64,000 nucleotides of DNA from Methylohalobius sp964654415 (GTDB taxonomy: Bacteria; Pseudomonadota; Gammaproteobacteria; Methylococcales; Methylothermaceae): assembly GCA_964654415.1 (NCBI GenBank), contig CAZZIP010000009.1:36396-100395 (forward strand), read 5' to 3'. The notes below the pieces were generated by a model. It was not told the origin of the DNA, did no database searches, and saw nothing but the letters and a program-made list of their open reading frames with translations. Shown one piece after another: positions 7,969-16,969 of the stretch (positions are counted from its first letter, which is position 1; each line of letters starts with the position of its first letter). The translations under genes were made by a program, and so were the position numbers.

Positions 7969-9741
7969 ATGAGCGGATTGTCCCACTCGCCTTTGACCCC
8001 TGAACAAATCGAATTGCTCGAGCGGCTGCTCGCCACCTTATCCCACGATCAGCGGCTATGGGTAAGCGGCTATCTGGCCGGTTTGGCACGCGAGCCTGCT
8101 CTCCAGACGCCGGCCAAAACCCCCTTGGTCACCGTGCTCTACGGCACCGAGACCGGGCATTCCCAAGCCCTGGCCGAAACCTTAAGTCAAAAGCTTATCG
8201 ACCGGGGCCTTCGGGCCAAGGCAGTGGATATGGCCGATTATGATCCGCGTCAACTCAAACAGGAGAAATTCTTGCTGGTCATCACCAGCACGCACGGCGA
8301 AGGCGATCCGCCTGCTCCGGCAGAGAGGTTTTTCGAGTTCCTGCATTCGCTCAAGGCTCCTAGACTCGATGGGCTTAAGTTTTCCGTCCTGGCGCTGGGG
8401 GATTCGAGCTATGAATTTTTCTGTCAAGCCGGTAAGGTTATCGATGCGCGCTTGGAAGCTTTAGGGGGAGAGCGTTTCCAGCCACGCTGCGATTGCGACG
8501 TGGACTACGAACGGCCGGCCACAGAGTGGATGACCGCGGTAGTGGCGAAGTTGGCAGAACTGCTCGACCACCAGCCGAGGCTGGAGATCAAGCCTCAAGC
8601 CTCGACTATACCGGCTACCCGTTATGATCGCCACCATCCCTATTTGGCGCTGGTGTTTGAAAACGTCAATCTCAACGGCCGCGGCGCTGACAAAAAAACC
8701 CACCATTTGGAGCTATCCATCGAGAACTCAGGGCTGAGCTACGAGCCTGGGGATGCGGTGGCGGTCATTCCGACCAACGCTCGCGAGTGGGTGGAGGAGT
8801 TGATCGAAGCTTTGGGATTGTCCGCCAATGAGCTGGTCGAGACTCCCAAGGGAACCCTCCCCTTGAGCGAGGCCCTGGAGCGCTGCTATGAAATCACCCA
8901 ACTGACGCCGCTGTTTGTCGAGCGATATGCCAGCTTCAATCAGGACCCCAAGCTGAAACGCTTGAGTCTGCCGGAAAATCGTCGCGAACTGATGGAATTC
9001 ACTCACGGGCGCTGGATTGTCGATCTGGTTCGCGAGTGTCCAGCGCCCGGCCTTCAGGCCCAGGAGTTGCTCTATTGTCTTAGGCCGATGCAGCCTCGGC
9101 TGTATTCCATCGCCTCCAGCCAAGCGGCTTATCCCGATGAGCTCCATCTGCTGGTGGCGGTGGTCGAGTACCAGATCGACGGTAGGCTGCGTCAGGGAAC
9201 CGCTTCAAGCTATCTCGCCGAACGCGTCAAGATGGGCGACCGCATTCCCATTTACGTTGAAACCAACAAGCATTTCCGTTTGCCCAAAGACCCCGATGCC
9301 CCTATCATCATGGTCGGACCGGGCACAGGGATAGCGCCTTTCCGTGCCTTTATGCAGGAACGCGAGGCGTGCGCGGCCAAGGGTAAAAATTGGCTGTTTT
9401 TCGGTGAGCGGCATTTTCGCACCGATTTCCTGTATCAGATAGAATGGCAGAAGTGGCTAAAAACTGGGCTGTTGACGCGTATGGAAGTGGCATTTTCCCG
9501 GGACGGGCCCGAGAAGACTTATGTCCAGCACCGGATGCTCGAGCACGCGCGCGAACTTTACGCCTGGCTGGAGGAAGGTGCCTATTTCTACGTCTGTGGC
9601 GACGCCAGTCGGATGGCGCCGGATGTGCACAGAGCTTTGGTCGAGGTGGTGCAAAAACAGGGAGCCTATACCCGCGATCAGGCCGAGGAGTACGTCAAGA
9701 CGCTCCAACAGGAAAAGCGCTATCTCAAAGATGTATATTGA
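7969..9741 (+). CDS. cysJ: Sulfite reductase (NADPH) flavoprotein alpha-component
   Basis: 590 residues, close to E. coli CysJ (599). The N-terminal flavodoxin domain has LYGTETGHSQALAETL and LVITSTHGEGDPPAPAERFF (FMN loops). The FAD domain has LRPMQPRLYSIASS and GTASSYLAERV, and the NADPH domain has MVGPGTGIAPFRAFMQER with terminal CGDASRMAPDVHRAL and YLKDVY. It passes electrons from NADPH through FAD and FMN to CysI for sulfite-to-sulfide reduction in cysteine biosynthesis. cysI follows directly. No cysH or cysDN is present in the window. Confidence 0.95.
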   Translation: MSGLSHSPLTPEQIELLERLLATLSHDQRLWVSGYLAGLAREPALQTPAKTPLVTVLYGTETGHSQALAETLSQKLIDRGLRAKAVDMADYDPRQLKQEKFLLVITSTHGEGDPPAPAERFFEFLHSLKAPRLDGLKFSVLALGDSSYEFFCQAGKVIDARLEALGGERFQPRCDCDVDYERPATEWMTAVVAKLAELLDHQPRLEIKPQASTIPATRYDRHHPYLALVFENVNLNGRGADKKTHHLELSIENSGLSYEPGDAVAVIPTNAREWVEELIEALGLSANELVETPKGTLPLSEALERCYEITQLTPLFVERYASFNQDPKLKRLSLPENRRELMEFTHGRWIVDLVRECPAPGLQAQELLYCLRPMQPRLYSIASSQAAYPDELHLLVAVVEYQIDGRLRQGTASSYLAERVKMGDRIPIYVETNKHFRLPKDPDAPIIMVGPGTGIAPFRAFMQEREACAAKGKNWLFFGERHFRTDFLYQIEWQKWLKTGLLTRMEVAFSRDGPEKTYVQHRMLEHARELYAWLEEGAYFYVCGDASRMAPDVHRALVEVVQKQGAYTRDQAEEYVKTLQQEKRYLKDVY

Positions 9742-9742
9742 C

Positions 9743-11455
9743 ATGCTAAAACGCGACGCTGACCTTTCTCAGCCGTTGGAAAAACTCCATCCCAACGAGA
9801 AGATCAAGCACGAAAGCCGGGGCCTGCGGGGAACCATAGCGGCAGGATTGGAGGATCGGATTACCGCAGGGCTCCCGCTTGAGGCTGACCGGCAGCTTCT
9901 GAAATTCCACGGTATCTATCAGGAGGAAGATCGGGACCTGCGCCAGGAACGCCGCCAAAAGCGGCTTGAGCCGGCCTATGAATTCATGGTCCGCCTGCGG
10001 CTTCCCGGCGGGGTTTGCACTCCCAAACAGTGGCTCAAGCTGGATGAATTGGCGCAGCGCTACGGCAACGGTACCCTGCGCCTCACTACGCGCCAGACTT
10101 TCCAATTCCACGGGGTGCTGAAGTGGAACCTGCGAAATCTGATCCAGGGCCTGCACGAAGTCCGTCTCGACAGCATCGCCGCCTGCGGGGACGTCAACCG
10201 CAACGTCATCGCCACGGCCAACCCCTTTCGCTCCGCGGTGCACCAAAAGGTCTGGCAACTGGCTAAAGATATAAGCACCTATCTTTTGCCGAAGACCCGG
10301 GCTTATTTCGAAATCTGGTTGAACGGCGAGAAGTTGGCCGAGGGGCCGAAAGGTGAAGAGGAACCGCTTTACGGGCGCACTTACCTGCCGCGGAAATTCA
10401 AGATTGCGTTAGCCGTCCCTCCAGATAACGATGTGGATGTATTCGCCCACGATTTGGGCTTCATCGCTGTCGTCGAGGCTGGCAGGCTGATGGGGTTCAA
10501 CGTTTCGGTAGGCGGCGGCATGGGCCGGACCGATGGCGACCCCGCCACCTATCCCAGGCTCGGCGAGGTGATCGGGTTTTGCCTGGCGGAGCAGGTGGTC
10601 CAGGTCGCAGAGGCGGTGGTGGCAGTCCAGCGCGACTTCGGCAACCGCCAAAACCGCTCGCGCGCCCGCCTCAAATACACCCTAGATGTCCACGGGAGCG
10701 AATGGTTTGCCGCAGAGCTGGAAAAGCGCCTGGGATGGAAGCTGGCGGCCCCCCGCCCCGTTGTCTTTACCCGCCGAACAGACCCTTTCGGTTGGGTCCA
10801 AGGGGAAGACGGCAAGTGGCATTATGGGCTTTATATCGAATGCGGCCGGGTCAAAGGGGAGCTTATGCGCGCCCTGCGCATCGTCGCCCAGGAATTAAGC
10901 GGCTATTTTTGCCTGACTTGCAACCAGAATCTGATCCTGGCCGGGATCGAGGAAGGAGACCTTCCCCGCATGGAACGGTTGCTCGATGAGCTTGGACTCA
11001 CTGGGAAGCATTCCTCCTCCCGCTGCGCCTCGCTGGCCTGTGTGGCGCTTCCCACCTGCAATCTGGCGATGGCAGAGGCAGAACGCTATTTTCCGCGTTT
11101 CATGGAGCGCTTCGAGCAACTCCTGAAGTCCTATGGTCTTGGGGACGAAACGATCACCGTCCGCATCAGCGGTTGTCCCAACGGCTGTGCCCGTCCTTAT
11201 CTGGCCGAGATCGGTTTGAGCGGCAGGGCACCCGGTAAATACAACCTATATCTTGGTGGCAGCCCCCGCGGTGACCGGCTTGCCGCACTATATCTGGAGA
11301 ATATCGACGAAACCCGAATTTTTGGCGTGCTCTCCCGTTGCTTGCAGCAGTATGCCGGCGAGCGCCAAAATGGGGAGAGTTTTGGGGATTTTTTGGCTCG
11401 GATCGGATGGCACGAATCGAAAGCCGGTTTTATTCCGAACGACGGTAATGCATAA
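9743..11455 (+). CDS. cysI: Sulfite reductase (NADPH) hemoprotein beta-component
   Basis: 570 residues from ATG 9743, the same length as E. coli CysI; an in-frame ATG at 9731 overlapping the cysJ end is an alternative. Cluster/siroheme ligands are at CVALPTC (Cys433, Cys439) and SGCPNGC (Cys478, Cys482), matching E. coli 434/440/479/483 within one residue. LTTRQTFQFHGVLK and the GGGMGRT loop are also characteristic. It performs the six-electron reduction of sulfite to sulfide. The frame is open upstream into cysJ, but that part is a shadow. Confidence 0.95.
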   Translation: MLKRDADLSQPLEKLHPNEKIKHESRGLRGTIAAGLEDRITAGLPLEADRQLLKFHGIYQEEDRDLRQERRQKRLEPAYEFMVRLRLPGGVCTPKQWLKLDELAQRYGNGTLRLTTRQTFQFHGVLKWNLRNLIQGLHEVRLDSIAACGDVNRNVIATANPFRSAVHQKVWQLAKDISTYLLPKTRAYFEIWLNGEKLAEGPKGEEEPLYGRTYLPRKFKIALAVPPDNDVDVFAHDLGFIAVVEAGRLMGFNVSVGGGMGRTDGDPATYPRLGEVIGFCLAEQVVQVAEAVVAVQRDFGNRQNRSRARLKYTLDVHGSEWFAAELEKRLGWKLAAPRPVVFTRRTDPFGWVQGEDGKWHYGLYIECGRVKGELMRALRIVAQELSGYFCLTCNQNLILAGIEEGDLPRMERLLDELGLTGKHSSSRCASLACVALPTCNLAMAEAERYFPRFMERFEQLLKSYGLGDETITVRISGCPNGCARPYLAEIGLSGRAPGKYNLYLGGSPRGDRLAALYLENIDETRIFGVLSRCLQQYAGERQNGESFGDFLARIGWHESKAGFIPNDGNA

Positions 11456-11494
11456 TAATGCTGCAATCTTGCAGCCATCCCGCGGAGCTAGACG

Positions 11495-11890
11495 ATGGCA
11501 AAATACTTCATGACCTGCCGAATCGAGTCTAGGCTGTTGGCGTTTCCGGCAGCACTGGGTGAACTGGGTCGCAAGGTTCAGCATAAACTTCAAACCCTCA
11601 CCCCGGGTGTTGCCGTCGAAAGCTGCTATGCCTTGCTCGGCCCTTATGACCTGCTCTATCTTTTGGAGGCTCCCGACAACGCTACGGCCATGAAGGTGGC
11701 GATGATCGTGCGTTCGCTGGGGATTGCCCACACCGAAATCTGGCCGGCCCTGGAGGCTGCGGCCTTCGATGCGTTGGCTGAGGAATTTTCTACTGCCAGC
11801 CGAGAAGACGAGCGTAAGATCGATGAAGCTTCGGAGGAGAGTTTTCCGGCAAGCGATTCCCCTGCCTGGACCGGTACCACGATCGGCTAA
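11495..11890 (+). CDS. GYD-domain protein with DEASEESFPASD tail
   Basis: 131 residues. Residues about 1-95 resemble the GYD domain (PF08734), with YALLGPYDLLYLLEAPDNAT in place of the canonical GxYD turn and alternating strands and helices like an alpha/beta dimer. The C-terminal IDEASEESFPASDSPAWTG is a short motif I know as a tail of small unrelated proteobacterial proteins; its role is unknown to me. No catalytic residues can be named. It lies 39 bases after cysI and 6 bases before the DUF1499 gene, so it may share their transcript. Confidence 0.65.
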   Translation: MAKYFMTCRIESRLLAFPAALGELGRKVQHKLQTLTPGVAVESCYALLGPYDLLYLLEAPDNATAMKVAMIVRSLGIAHTEIWPALEAAAFDALAEEFSTASREDERKIDEASEESFPASDSPAWTGTTIG

Positions 11891-11896
11891 AATCGC

Positions 11897-12376
11897 ATGG
11901 CATGGGGAGAGCTGATCAAAATCGTCTTGCTCGGAGCACTGGGACTGACGCTGTTGGCAAGTCTTGGGCTGTGGGTGCTGGCCATAACCGCCTCCCCCCC
12001 ATCAGACCTGGGCGTGCGCGATGGAAGGCTTGCGCCTTGTCCCAGCCGGCCCAACTGTGTCTCCAGCCAGGCCGATCCAAGCGATCCGGTGCATTTCCTA
12101 GCGCCTATACCTTTCTCTGGAGGATTTAGCCAAACCCACGAGCGCTTGCGCCGGGTGCTGATGGCCCAACCTAGGGTCACTATTCGGCGCGACGAACCTG
12201 GCTACTTGTATGCTGAATTTAGATCCAAGCTGTTTGGTTTCGTCGATGACGTAGAATTTTTGCTCGACCCACAAACCAAACAGATCCATTTCCGTTCTGC
12301 TTCGCGCGTGGGATATAGTGACCTAGGAGTTAACCGGAGCCGCATCGAAGCTATTCGCCGCCAATTGGTCGGTTGA
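11897..12376 (+). CDS. DUF1499 membrane-anchored protein
   Basis: 159 residues: an N-terminal TM helix (IKIVLLGALGLTLLASLGLW), then the DUF1499 signature CPSRPNCVSSQADPSDPVHF and a C-terminal YLYAEFRSKLFGFVDDVEF followed by RSASRVGYSDLGVNRSRIE, the conserved closing motif of PF07386. Probably a periplasmic domain on a single anchor. The function of the family is not known. It starts 6 bases after the GYD gene stop. Confidence 0.82.
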   Translation: MAWGELIKIVLLGALGLTLLASLGLWVLAITASPPSDLGVRDGRLAPCPSRPNCVSSQADPSDPVHFLAPIPFSGGFSQTHERLRRVLMAQPRVTIRRDEPGYLYAEFRSKLFGFVDDVEFLLDPQTKQIHFRSASRVGYSDLGVNRSRIEAIRRQLVG

Positions 12377-12486
12377 AACCCTTCAAGAGCGCTAGGCGAG
12401 CCGGGACAAAGCGTTGCCGCAAGGCGCTGAAGTTCTCTGCCTAGGTCTTAGGGCCTGTTAGTGACTTTAGGACGATAAACGACGAG

Positions 12487-13092
12487 ATGGAAGAAACTGA
12501 TTCTCCTGTTGACGAATATATCATTACGGTGATGGCCAAGGACCGTCCTGGGATCATCGCCGCCATCACCCGGGCGGTGTTCAAGCTTGGCGGCAACGTG
12601 ACGGAACTGAGCCAGACAGTGATGCGCGGTTACTTCACGATCATCTTGAGTGCTGCACTGCCGCCAGGATTGGAACCTGAGGAAATCCGGCGCCGGATCG
12701 AGACAGCCGAACCGGAAATGGCGTTGTCGGCCTGCGTGCGCCGCTATGACTCGGTACCGCTGTTCGTACCAGAGGAAGAGGCAGGGACCTATTTCCTGAC
12801 CATCCAAGGGAGAGACCGCCCAGGGGTCATCGCTCAAGTGACGACCTACTTGGCTTCTCAGGGGATCAACGTCGAGGACCTTTACACCCGCAGCGCCGGG
12901 GAAGAGATCACCATGATCCTCCAGATTCGGCCCGGTAACCGGCGCAGCGCCGAGCGTATGCGGCTGGACTTGGAAACGATCGGAGAGGAGCTCAAGATCA
13001 ACATCCACCTGCTCCATCAAGACATCCTGCGGGCCACCAGCGAGGTCGGCGCGATCCGGCGGTTGGTGCGGCTGGCACCGGAGGGAAAATAA
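12487..13092 (+). CDS. Double ACT-domain regulator (GcvR-like)
   Basis: 201 residues with two ACT domains: residues about 10-85 begin YIITVMAKDRPGIIAAITRA and residues about 98-170 begin YFLTIQGRDRPGVIAQVTTY. The D-R-P-G-[IV] pair is the ligand-binding turn. This is the architecture of GcvR, the glycine-cleavage repressor partner, and of related ACT proteins; there is no DNA-binding domain. The stop codon is directly followed by the ATG of the UPF0210 gene. The effector is probably an amino acid, unidentified. Confidence 0.78.
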   Translation: MEETDSPVDEYIITVMAKDRPGIIAAITRAVFKLGGNVTELSQTVMRGYFTIILSAALPPGLEPEEIRRRIETAEPEMALSACVRRYDSVPLFVPEEEAGTYFLTIQGRDRPGVIAQVTTYLASQGINVEDLYTRSAGEEITMILQIRPGNRRSAERMRLDLETIGEELKINIHLLHQDILRATSEVGAIRRLVRLAPEGK

Positions 13093-14460
13093 ATGTTGCG
13101 CACCGAAGACATTTTGATGACCTTGCGCATGTTCCAGGACGAGAACTGCGACGTCCGCACGGTCACGCTGGGAATTAACCTCCTCGATTGCGCCGGTCCG
13201 AACATCGACCTGGTATGTAGAAAGGCTAAGCAGAAGATTCGTGACTTCGCCGGTCGCCTGATGGAGCAGGGACGACGCATTGCGGAGCAGTACGGCATTC
13301 CGATCGTGAACTATCGGGTGGCCGTCTCGCCGGTCTCCCTGTGGGCGGCAGGCCATGGCGCTCCCGGCATGGTGCGGGTGGCAAAAACCTTAGATGCGGT
13401 CGCGCGCGAGATCGGGGTAGATTTCGTAGGCGGTTTTTCAGCATTCGTGGAAAAAGGCATCGCCGCCGCCGACCAGGAGCTGATCGCTGCTCTGCCCGAG
13501 GCGCTCGGGAGCACCGAGCGCGTCTGCGGTTCGCTGAACGTGGCCTCTTCCCGCGCCGGGATCAACATGGACGCGATCCTCGCCGTCAGCCGGTCGATCA
13601 AGACCTTGGCGGAGCGGACCGCAGCCAGCGATGGATTTGGCTGCGCCAAGCTGGTCGTGTTCGCGAACATGCCGGACGACAATCCATTCATGGCCGGGGC
13701 TACCCATGGCATCGGCGAGCCGGAGTGCGTGCTCAACGTCGGCGTCAGCGGCCCGGGTGTCGTCAAGCGGGCTGTGGAACGGCTGCGCGCGCTGGAAACC
13801 CGGATCACCCTGGGCGACCTCGCCGAGGAGATCAAATGTACCGCCTATCGGGTCACCCGGATCGGCGAACTGATCGGCACCGCCTTGGCCGAGCGCCTCA
13901 AGGTGCCTTTTGGAATCGTCGATCTGTCGCTGGCGCCCACGCCTCGCATCGGCGACTCGGTGGGGGAAATTCTCCAGATGCTTGGGATAGAGCGGATCGG
14001 GGCGGCGGGGACGACGGCGGCGCTGGCGCTTCTGACCGATGCGGTCAAGAAAGGCGGCGCGTTTGCTTCCTCGTCGGTGGGGGGGCTCTCAGGGGCATTC
14101 ATTCCCGTCAGCGAGGACGCGGTTTTAGCTGAGGCCGCCGCCTTGGGCGGCCTGTCCTTAGAGAAGCTTGAGGCGATGACCAGCGTTTGTTCCGTGGGGT
14201 TGGACATGATTGCGATCCCAGGCGATACTGCCCCTGAAACCATCGCTGGGCTGATCGCTGATGAGTGCGCCATCGGGGTGATGAACCACAAGACTACCGC
14301 CTGCCGATTGATTCCCGTCCCCGGTAAGAAACCCGGTGATCGCGCCGTGTTCGGCGGCTTGTTTGGCGAAACCCCGATCCTTGCGGTCCGCAGTGGAGGC
14401 GAGGAGTTTGTCCGTTTCGGCGGAAGGATTCCGGCACCGATTCATGCGCTCAGGAACTAG
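13093..14460 (+). CDS. UPF0210 (DUF711) family protein
   Basis: 455 residues, the normal length for PF05167. Conserved features include IAEQYGIPIVNYRVAVSPVS, FVGGFSAFVEKGI, FANMPDDNPFMAGATHGIGE, ECVLNVGVSGPGVV and TTACRLIPVPGKKPGD. A structure from the family has a pyruvate-formate-lyase-like fold, but no reaction is established. The ATG abuts the stop of the double-ACT gene, and such pairs are widespread in bacteria, which suggests the ACT protein binds the same metabolite or controls this protein. Confidence 0.85.
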   Translation: MLRTEDILMTLRMFQDENCDVRTVTLGINLLDCAGPNIDLVCRKAKQKIRDFAGRLMEQGRRIAEQYGIPIVNYRVAVSPVSLWAAGHGAPGMVRVAKTLDAVAREIGVDFVGGFSAFVEKGIAAADQELIAALPEALGSTERVCGSLNVASSRAGINMDAILAVSRSIKTLAERTAASDGFGCAKLVVFANMPDDNPFMAGATHGIGEPECVLNVGVSGPGVVKRAVERLRALETRITLGDLAEEIKCTAYRVTRIGELIGTALAERLKVPFGIVDLSLAPTPRIGDSVGEILQMLGIERIGAAGTTAALALLTDAVKKGGAFASSSVGGLSGAFIPVSEDAVLAEAAALGGLSLEKLEAMTSVCSVGLDMIAIPGDTAPETIAGLIADECAIGVMNHKTTACRLIPVPGKKPGDRAVFGGLFGETPILAVRSGGEEFVRFGGRIPAPIHALRN

Positions 14461-14472
14461 CGCAAGAAATTA

Positions 14473-14563
14473 TGGCGGAGAGGGAGGGATTCGAACCCTC
14501 GATACCCGGTTAGGGTATACACGATTTCCAGTCGTGCTCCTTCGACCACTCGGACACCTCTCC
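14473..14563 (-). tRNA. tRNA-Ser (GGA)
   Basis: 91 bases on the minus strand with CCA encoded. The acceptor GGAGAGG pairs with CCTCTCC, the anticodon loop is CTGGAAA (GGA, reads UCC), there is a long variable arm typical of class II tRNAs, and a TTCGAATCC T-loop. It lies convergent with the UPF0210 gene. Confidence 0.97.
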
Positions 14564-14575
14564 GAAAGGCTGAAT

Positions 14576-14581
14576 ATTATA
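14576..14581 (-). promoter_or_regulatory. -10 element of the tRNA-Ser promoter
   Basis: On the minus strand a perfect TATAAT sits 12 bases before the tRNA-Ser 5' end, so transcription would start 5-6 bases before the mature RNA. The -35 region is poor (CTGCCA at a 19-base spacing). This suggests a sigma-70 promoter that depends on an upstream element or FIS. Confidence 0.55.
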
Positions 14582-14618
14582 ACCTAGGCGAAATCATTCG
14601 TGGCAGGTAAGTTTGCGC

Positions 14619-15113
14619 ATGACTTCATCCCTTGATTCCCCCGTTACCCGTCGCTTGGATGAGTTGGGGATTGGTTATACGCCGATCGCCATTCCTCTCG
14701 ATGCCGAGCGCAAACCGATCCGATCCCTGGAAGAGTCCATCGCCGCGCACGGCGGGGACCCGACTTGCATCGTCCGTAGTCTCGTGTTTCGCACTGGAAG
14801 CGGCGGGTTTGTCTTGCTTGCGATCGCAGGCGGCGGCCGGGCGGATTGGGGAGCGCTGCGCAAGCATTTGGGAGAGCGAAGGCTGGCTTTGGCCGAGCCG
14901 CAAGAAGTGCTGGATGCGACCGGGTTTCCCATAGGCGCGGTGCCACCCCTCGCCCTGCCTGAAAGCATTCGCGTTTTGGTGGATGAAGGGGTTTTCGCTC
15001 ACGCACGAGTGGTGATCGGCAGCGGCGTGTTGGGATACGCCCTCGAACTGACCAGTGCCGACCTGCGTCGGGCCCTGAAAGCGGCGGAAGTGGGGAGGTT
15101 TACCAAGCCTTGA
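14619..15113 (+). CDS. YbaK/ProX-type aminoacyl-tRNA deacylase domain protein
   Basis: 164 residues with the YbaK/EbsC fold: N-terminal SPVTRRLDELGIGYTPIAIP, then CIVRSLVFRTGSGGFVLLAI (the K/R-S-L region after the 'GLPAEQV' equivalent), and LDATGFPIGAVPPLALPESI, the typical G-[FY]-x-x-G-[AG]-x-[PS]-P motif. VLVDEGVFAHARVVIGSG is the closing strand pair. A TTG at 14613 is possible, but ATG 14619 has AGGTAA 9 bases upstream. Members hydrolyse mischarged tRNAs; the specificity here is not predictable. Confidence 0.8.
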   Translation: MTSSLDSPVTRRLDELGIGYTPIAIPLDAERKPIRSLEESIAAHGGDPTCIVRSLVFRTGSGGFVLLAIAGGGRADWGALRKHLGERRLALAEPQEVLDATGFPIGAVPPLALPESIRVLVDEGVFAHARVVIGSGVLGYALELTSADLRRALKAAEVGRFTKP

Positions 15114-15119
15114 AAAGGT

Positions 15120-16178
15120 TCAAAACAACTCCACCTGCACTGGCCTGGTTCGGAACAGCCCGGTTTCCAGCGGCGGAAGGGGAAGGTCCAATTTCAACCT
15201 GCGGCAAGCCAGGCGGAACCTTTGCGCGATGAGATCGGCAAACACCCCTTCGCCGCGCATCCGCTGACCGAACCTGGGATCGTTGGTGCGGCCGCCGCGG
15301 CAGTCGCGAATGCGGTTGAGAGTGCGATCGGCCAGATTCGGAAAGTGGGAACGCAGCCATTCCTCAAACAGATCTGCCACTTCCAGCGGCAGCCTAAGCA
15401 GCACATAGCCGGCTGACAAGGCCCCTGCCTGGGCGGCGGCTTTGAGAATGGTTTCCAGTTCGGAATCGGTCAGGACCGGAATCACCGGCGCCACCATCAC
15501 GCCCACCGGAATGCCCGCTGCGCGCAGGGTGGTGACCGCCTGCAGGCGGCGATGGGGAGCGCTGGCGCGTGGCTCGAGCTTGCGCGCGAGCGCCGGCTTT
15601 AAAGTAGTAATCGAAAGATACACCTGGACCAGGTTTTTCTCCGCCATCGGCGCCAAAAGATCCAGGTCGCGTTCGATCAAGGCGGATTTGGTGGTAATGG
15701 TGAGTGGATGGTTGAATTCACTGAGAACTTCCAGAATCTGCCGCGTGATCTTATACCGGCGCTCGATCGGCTGATACGGGTCGGTGTTGGATCCCAGCGC
15801 GATGGGGGTGCAGCGATAGCCGGATCGCTGTAATTCTCGGCGCAAGAGCTTGGCCGCCTCCGGCTTGGCGGTGAGCTTGGTTTCAAAATCCAGCCCGGGC
15901 GAGAGGTTCAAATAAGCGTGGGTGGGGCGGGCGTAGCAGTACACACACCCATGCTCGCAGCCCCGGTAGGGGTTGATGGATTGCTCGAAGGGGATGTCTG
16001 GAGACTGGTTGCGGGCGATGATGGTGCGCGGAGTTTCCAGGAAGACTTGGGTGGTCGGGGCGGAAGGGTCATCCGTGGTTTCCCAGCCGTCGTCCATCCT
16101 TTCGTGACGGGTAACATTGTAGCGGCCGGTAGGATTGCTTATGGCGCCTCGGCCTTTATGCGGTGCGCTCGGTTTCAT
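15120..16178 (-). CDS. PA0069-family radical SAM protein
   Basis: 352 residues from ATG 16178 (MKPSAPHKGRGAISNPTGRY, the family N-terminus); the frame extends to 16241 but adds unrelated residues. The cluster motif is INPYRGCEHGCVYCYARPTH, a CX3CX2C arrangement that binds [4Fe-4S] and SAM. LGSNTDPYQPIERRYKITRQ and DCRGGRTNDPRFGQRMRGEG are family hallmarks. The family is related to spore photoproduct lyase-like proteins, but its reaction is unknown. It is convergent with the YbaK-like gene, 6 bases apart. Confidence 0.88.
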   Translation of the reverse strand: MKPSAPHKGRGAISNPTGRYNVTRHERMDDGWETTDDPSAPTTQVFLETPRTIIARNQSPDIPFEQSINPYRGCEHGCVYCYARPTHAYLNLSPGLDFETKLTAKPEAAKLLRRELQRSGYRCTPIALGSNTDPYQPIERRYKITRQILEVLSEFNHPLTITTKSALIERDLDLLAPMAEKNLVQVYLSITTLKPALARKLEPRASAPHRRLQAVTTLRAAGIPVGVMVAPVIPVLTDSELETILKAAAQAGALSAGYVLLRLPLEVADLFEEWLRSHFPNLADRTLNRIRDCRGGRTNDPRFGQRMRGEGVFADLIAQRFRLACRRLKLDLPLPPLETGLFRTRPVQVELF

Positions 16179-16243
16179 GGTGGAAAACGTGGTAAAGTGG
16201 CATCCGGCTATAGCGTACGCGCCCTTATTTAGAAGATGCAAGC

Positions 16244-16969
16244 ATGCGGATCGATAGGCGTTACCTAGTAGTGTATGGGATCATCGTAGCGGCGGCGGTG
16301 GGCGCCTTGCTGATAGGGCCGATCCCCCAGGATCCTGCTTATCATCGCTTTGCCGACAGCCGTGCCTGCGGCGTCGTGCCCAATTGCCTTAATGTGCTCT
16401 CCAACCTGGCGTTCGTGCTGGTAGGCGGGTTCGGGCTGTGGACCGTGGGAAATTGGCCGGGCGAGATCAGATCCGCATTCCGCGTGTTCTGGTGGGGGGT
16501 GTTCCTTACCGGCTTCGGCTCGGCCTGGTATCACTGGACGCCCGACGACGCCCGCCTGGTCTGGGATAGGCTGCCGATGACTTTGGCGTTTATGGGATTG
16601 TTTGCCGCGGTGCTGATCGATCAGTTTCAGATCAAGCCTTGGATCCTTCCCGCCTTGGTCGCGACTGGTCTGGCCAGTATTGGCGTATGGCTGGCGTTCG
16701 ACGACCTTAGGCTGTACGGCTTGGTGCAGTTTCTGCCGCCGGTGGTGATGTTGTTGATCTTCGCGCTGTTTCCGGCGGGACGGATCGTGCGCCGCCGGAT
16801 TTATTTGGCACTTGGTGGCTACGCCGCGGCCAAAGTGGTCGAACTTGGAGATGCGGAGATTTTCCTGGCCACTTCTTTCTTCATCAGTGGGCATACCCTC
16901 AAACACCTGTTGGCGGCGGTTGCTGCCGGCTGCCTGCTGCCAGGAAAGCCCACACGGGTTCACCCGTAG
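16244..16969 (+). CDS. Ceramidase-like (CREST superfamily) seven-TM membrane protein
   Basis: 241 residues with about seven TM helices. Conserved polar motifs inside or next to helices are DSRACGVVPNCLNVLSNLAF, SAWYHWTPDDARLVWDRLPM and SGHTLKHLLAAVA. The SxxxH, D and HxxxH pattern is the metal-site signature of alkaline ceramidase/PAQR/Per1-like hydrolases. The last residues (KPTRVHP) and the stop codon are supplied by the first unit of a palindromic repeat array, so the original C-terminus was probably altered by repeat insertion. Inferred membrane amide or lipid hydrolase. Confidence 0.75.
   Translation: MRIDRRYLVVYGIIVAAAVGALLIGPIPQDPAYHRFADSRACGVVPNCLNVLSNLAFVLVGGFGLWTVGNWPGEIRSAFRVFWWGVFLTGFGSAWYHWTPDDARLVWDRLPMTLAFMGLFAAVLIDQFQIKPWILPALVATGLASIGVWLAFDDLRLYGLVQFLPPVVMLLIFALFPAGRIVRRRIYLALGGYAAAKVVELGDAEIFLATSFFISGHTLKHLLAAVAAGCLLPGKPTRVHP

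Noticed and set aside
11460..11476. GCTGCA/TGCAGC hairpin after cysI as terminator
   Set aside because: Short stem with no T-run on either strand; the GYD gene follows 20 bases later.
12377..12486. Rho-independent terminator after the DUF1499 gene
   Set aside because: Small inverted repeats exist (for example GCC GCAA GGC near 12417), but none is followed by a T-run.
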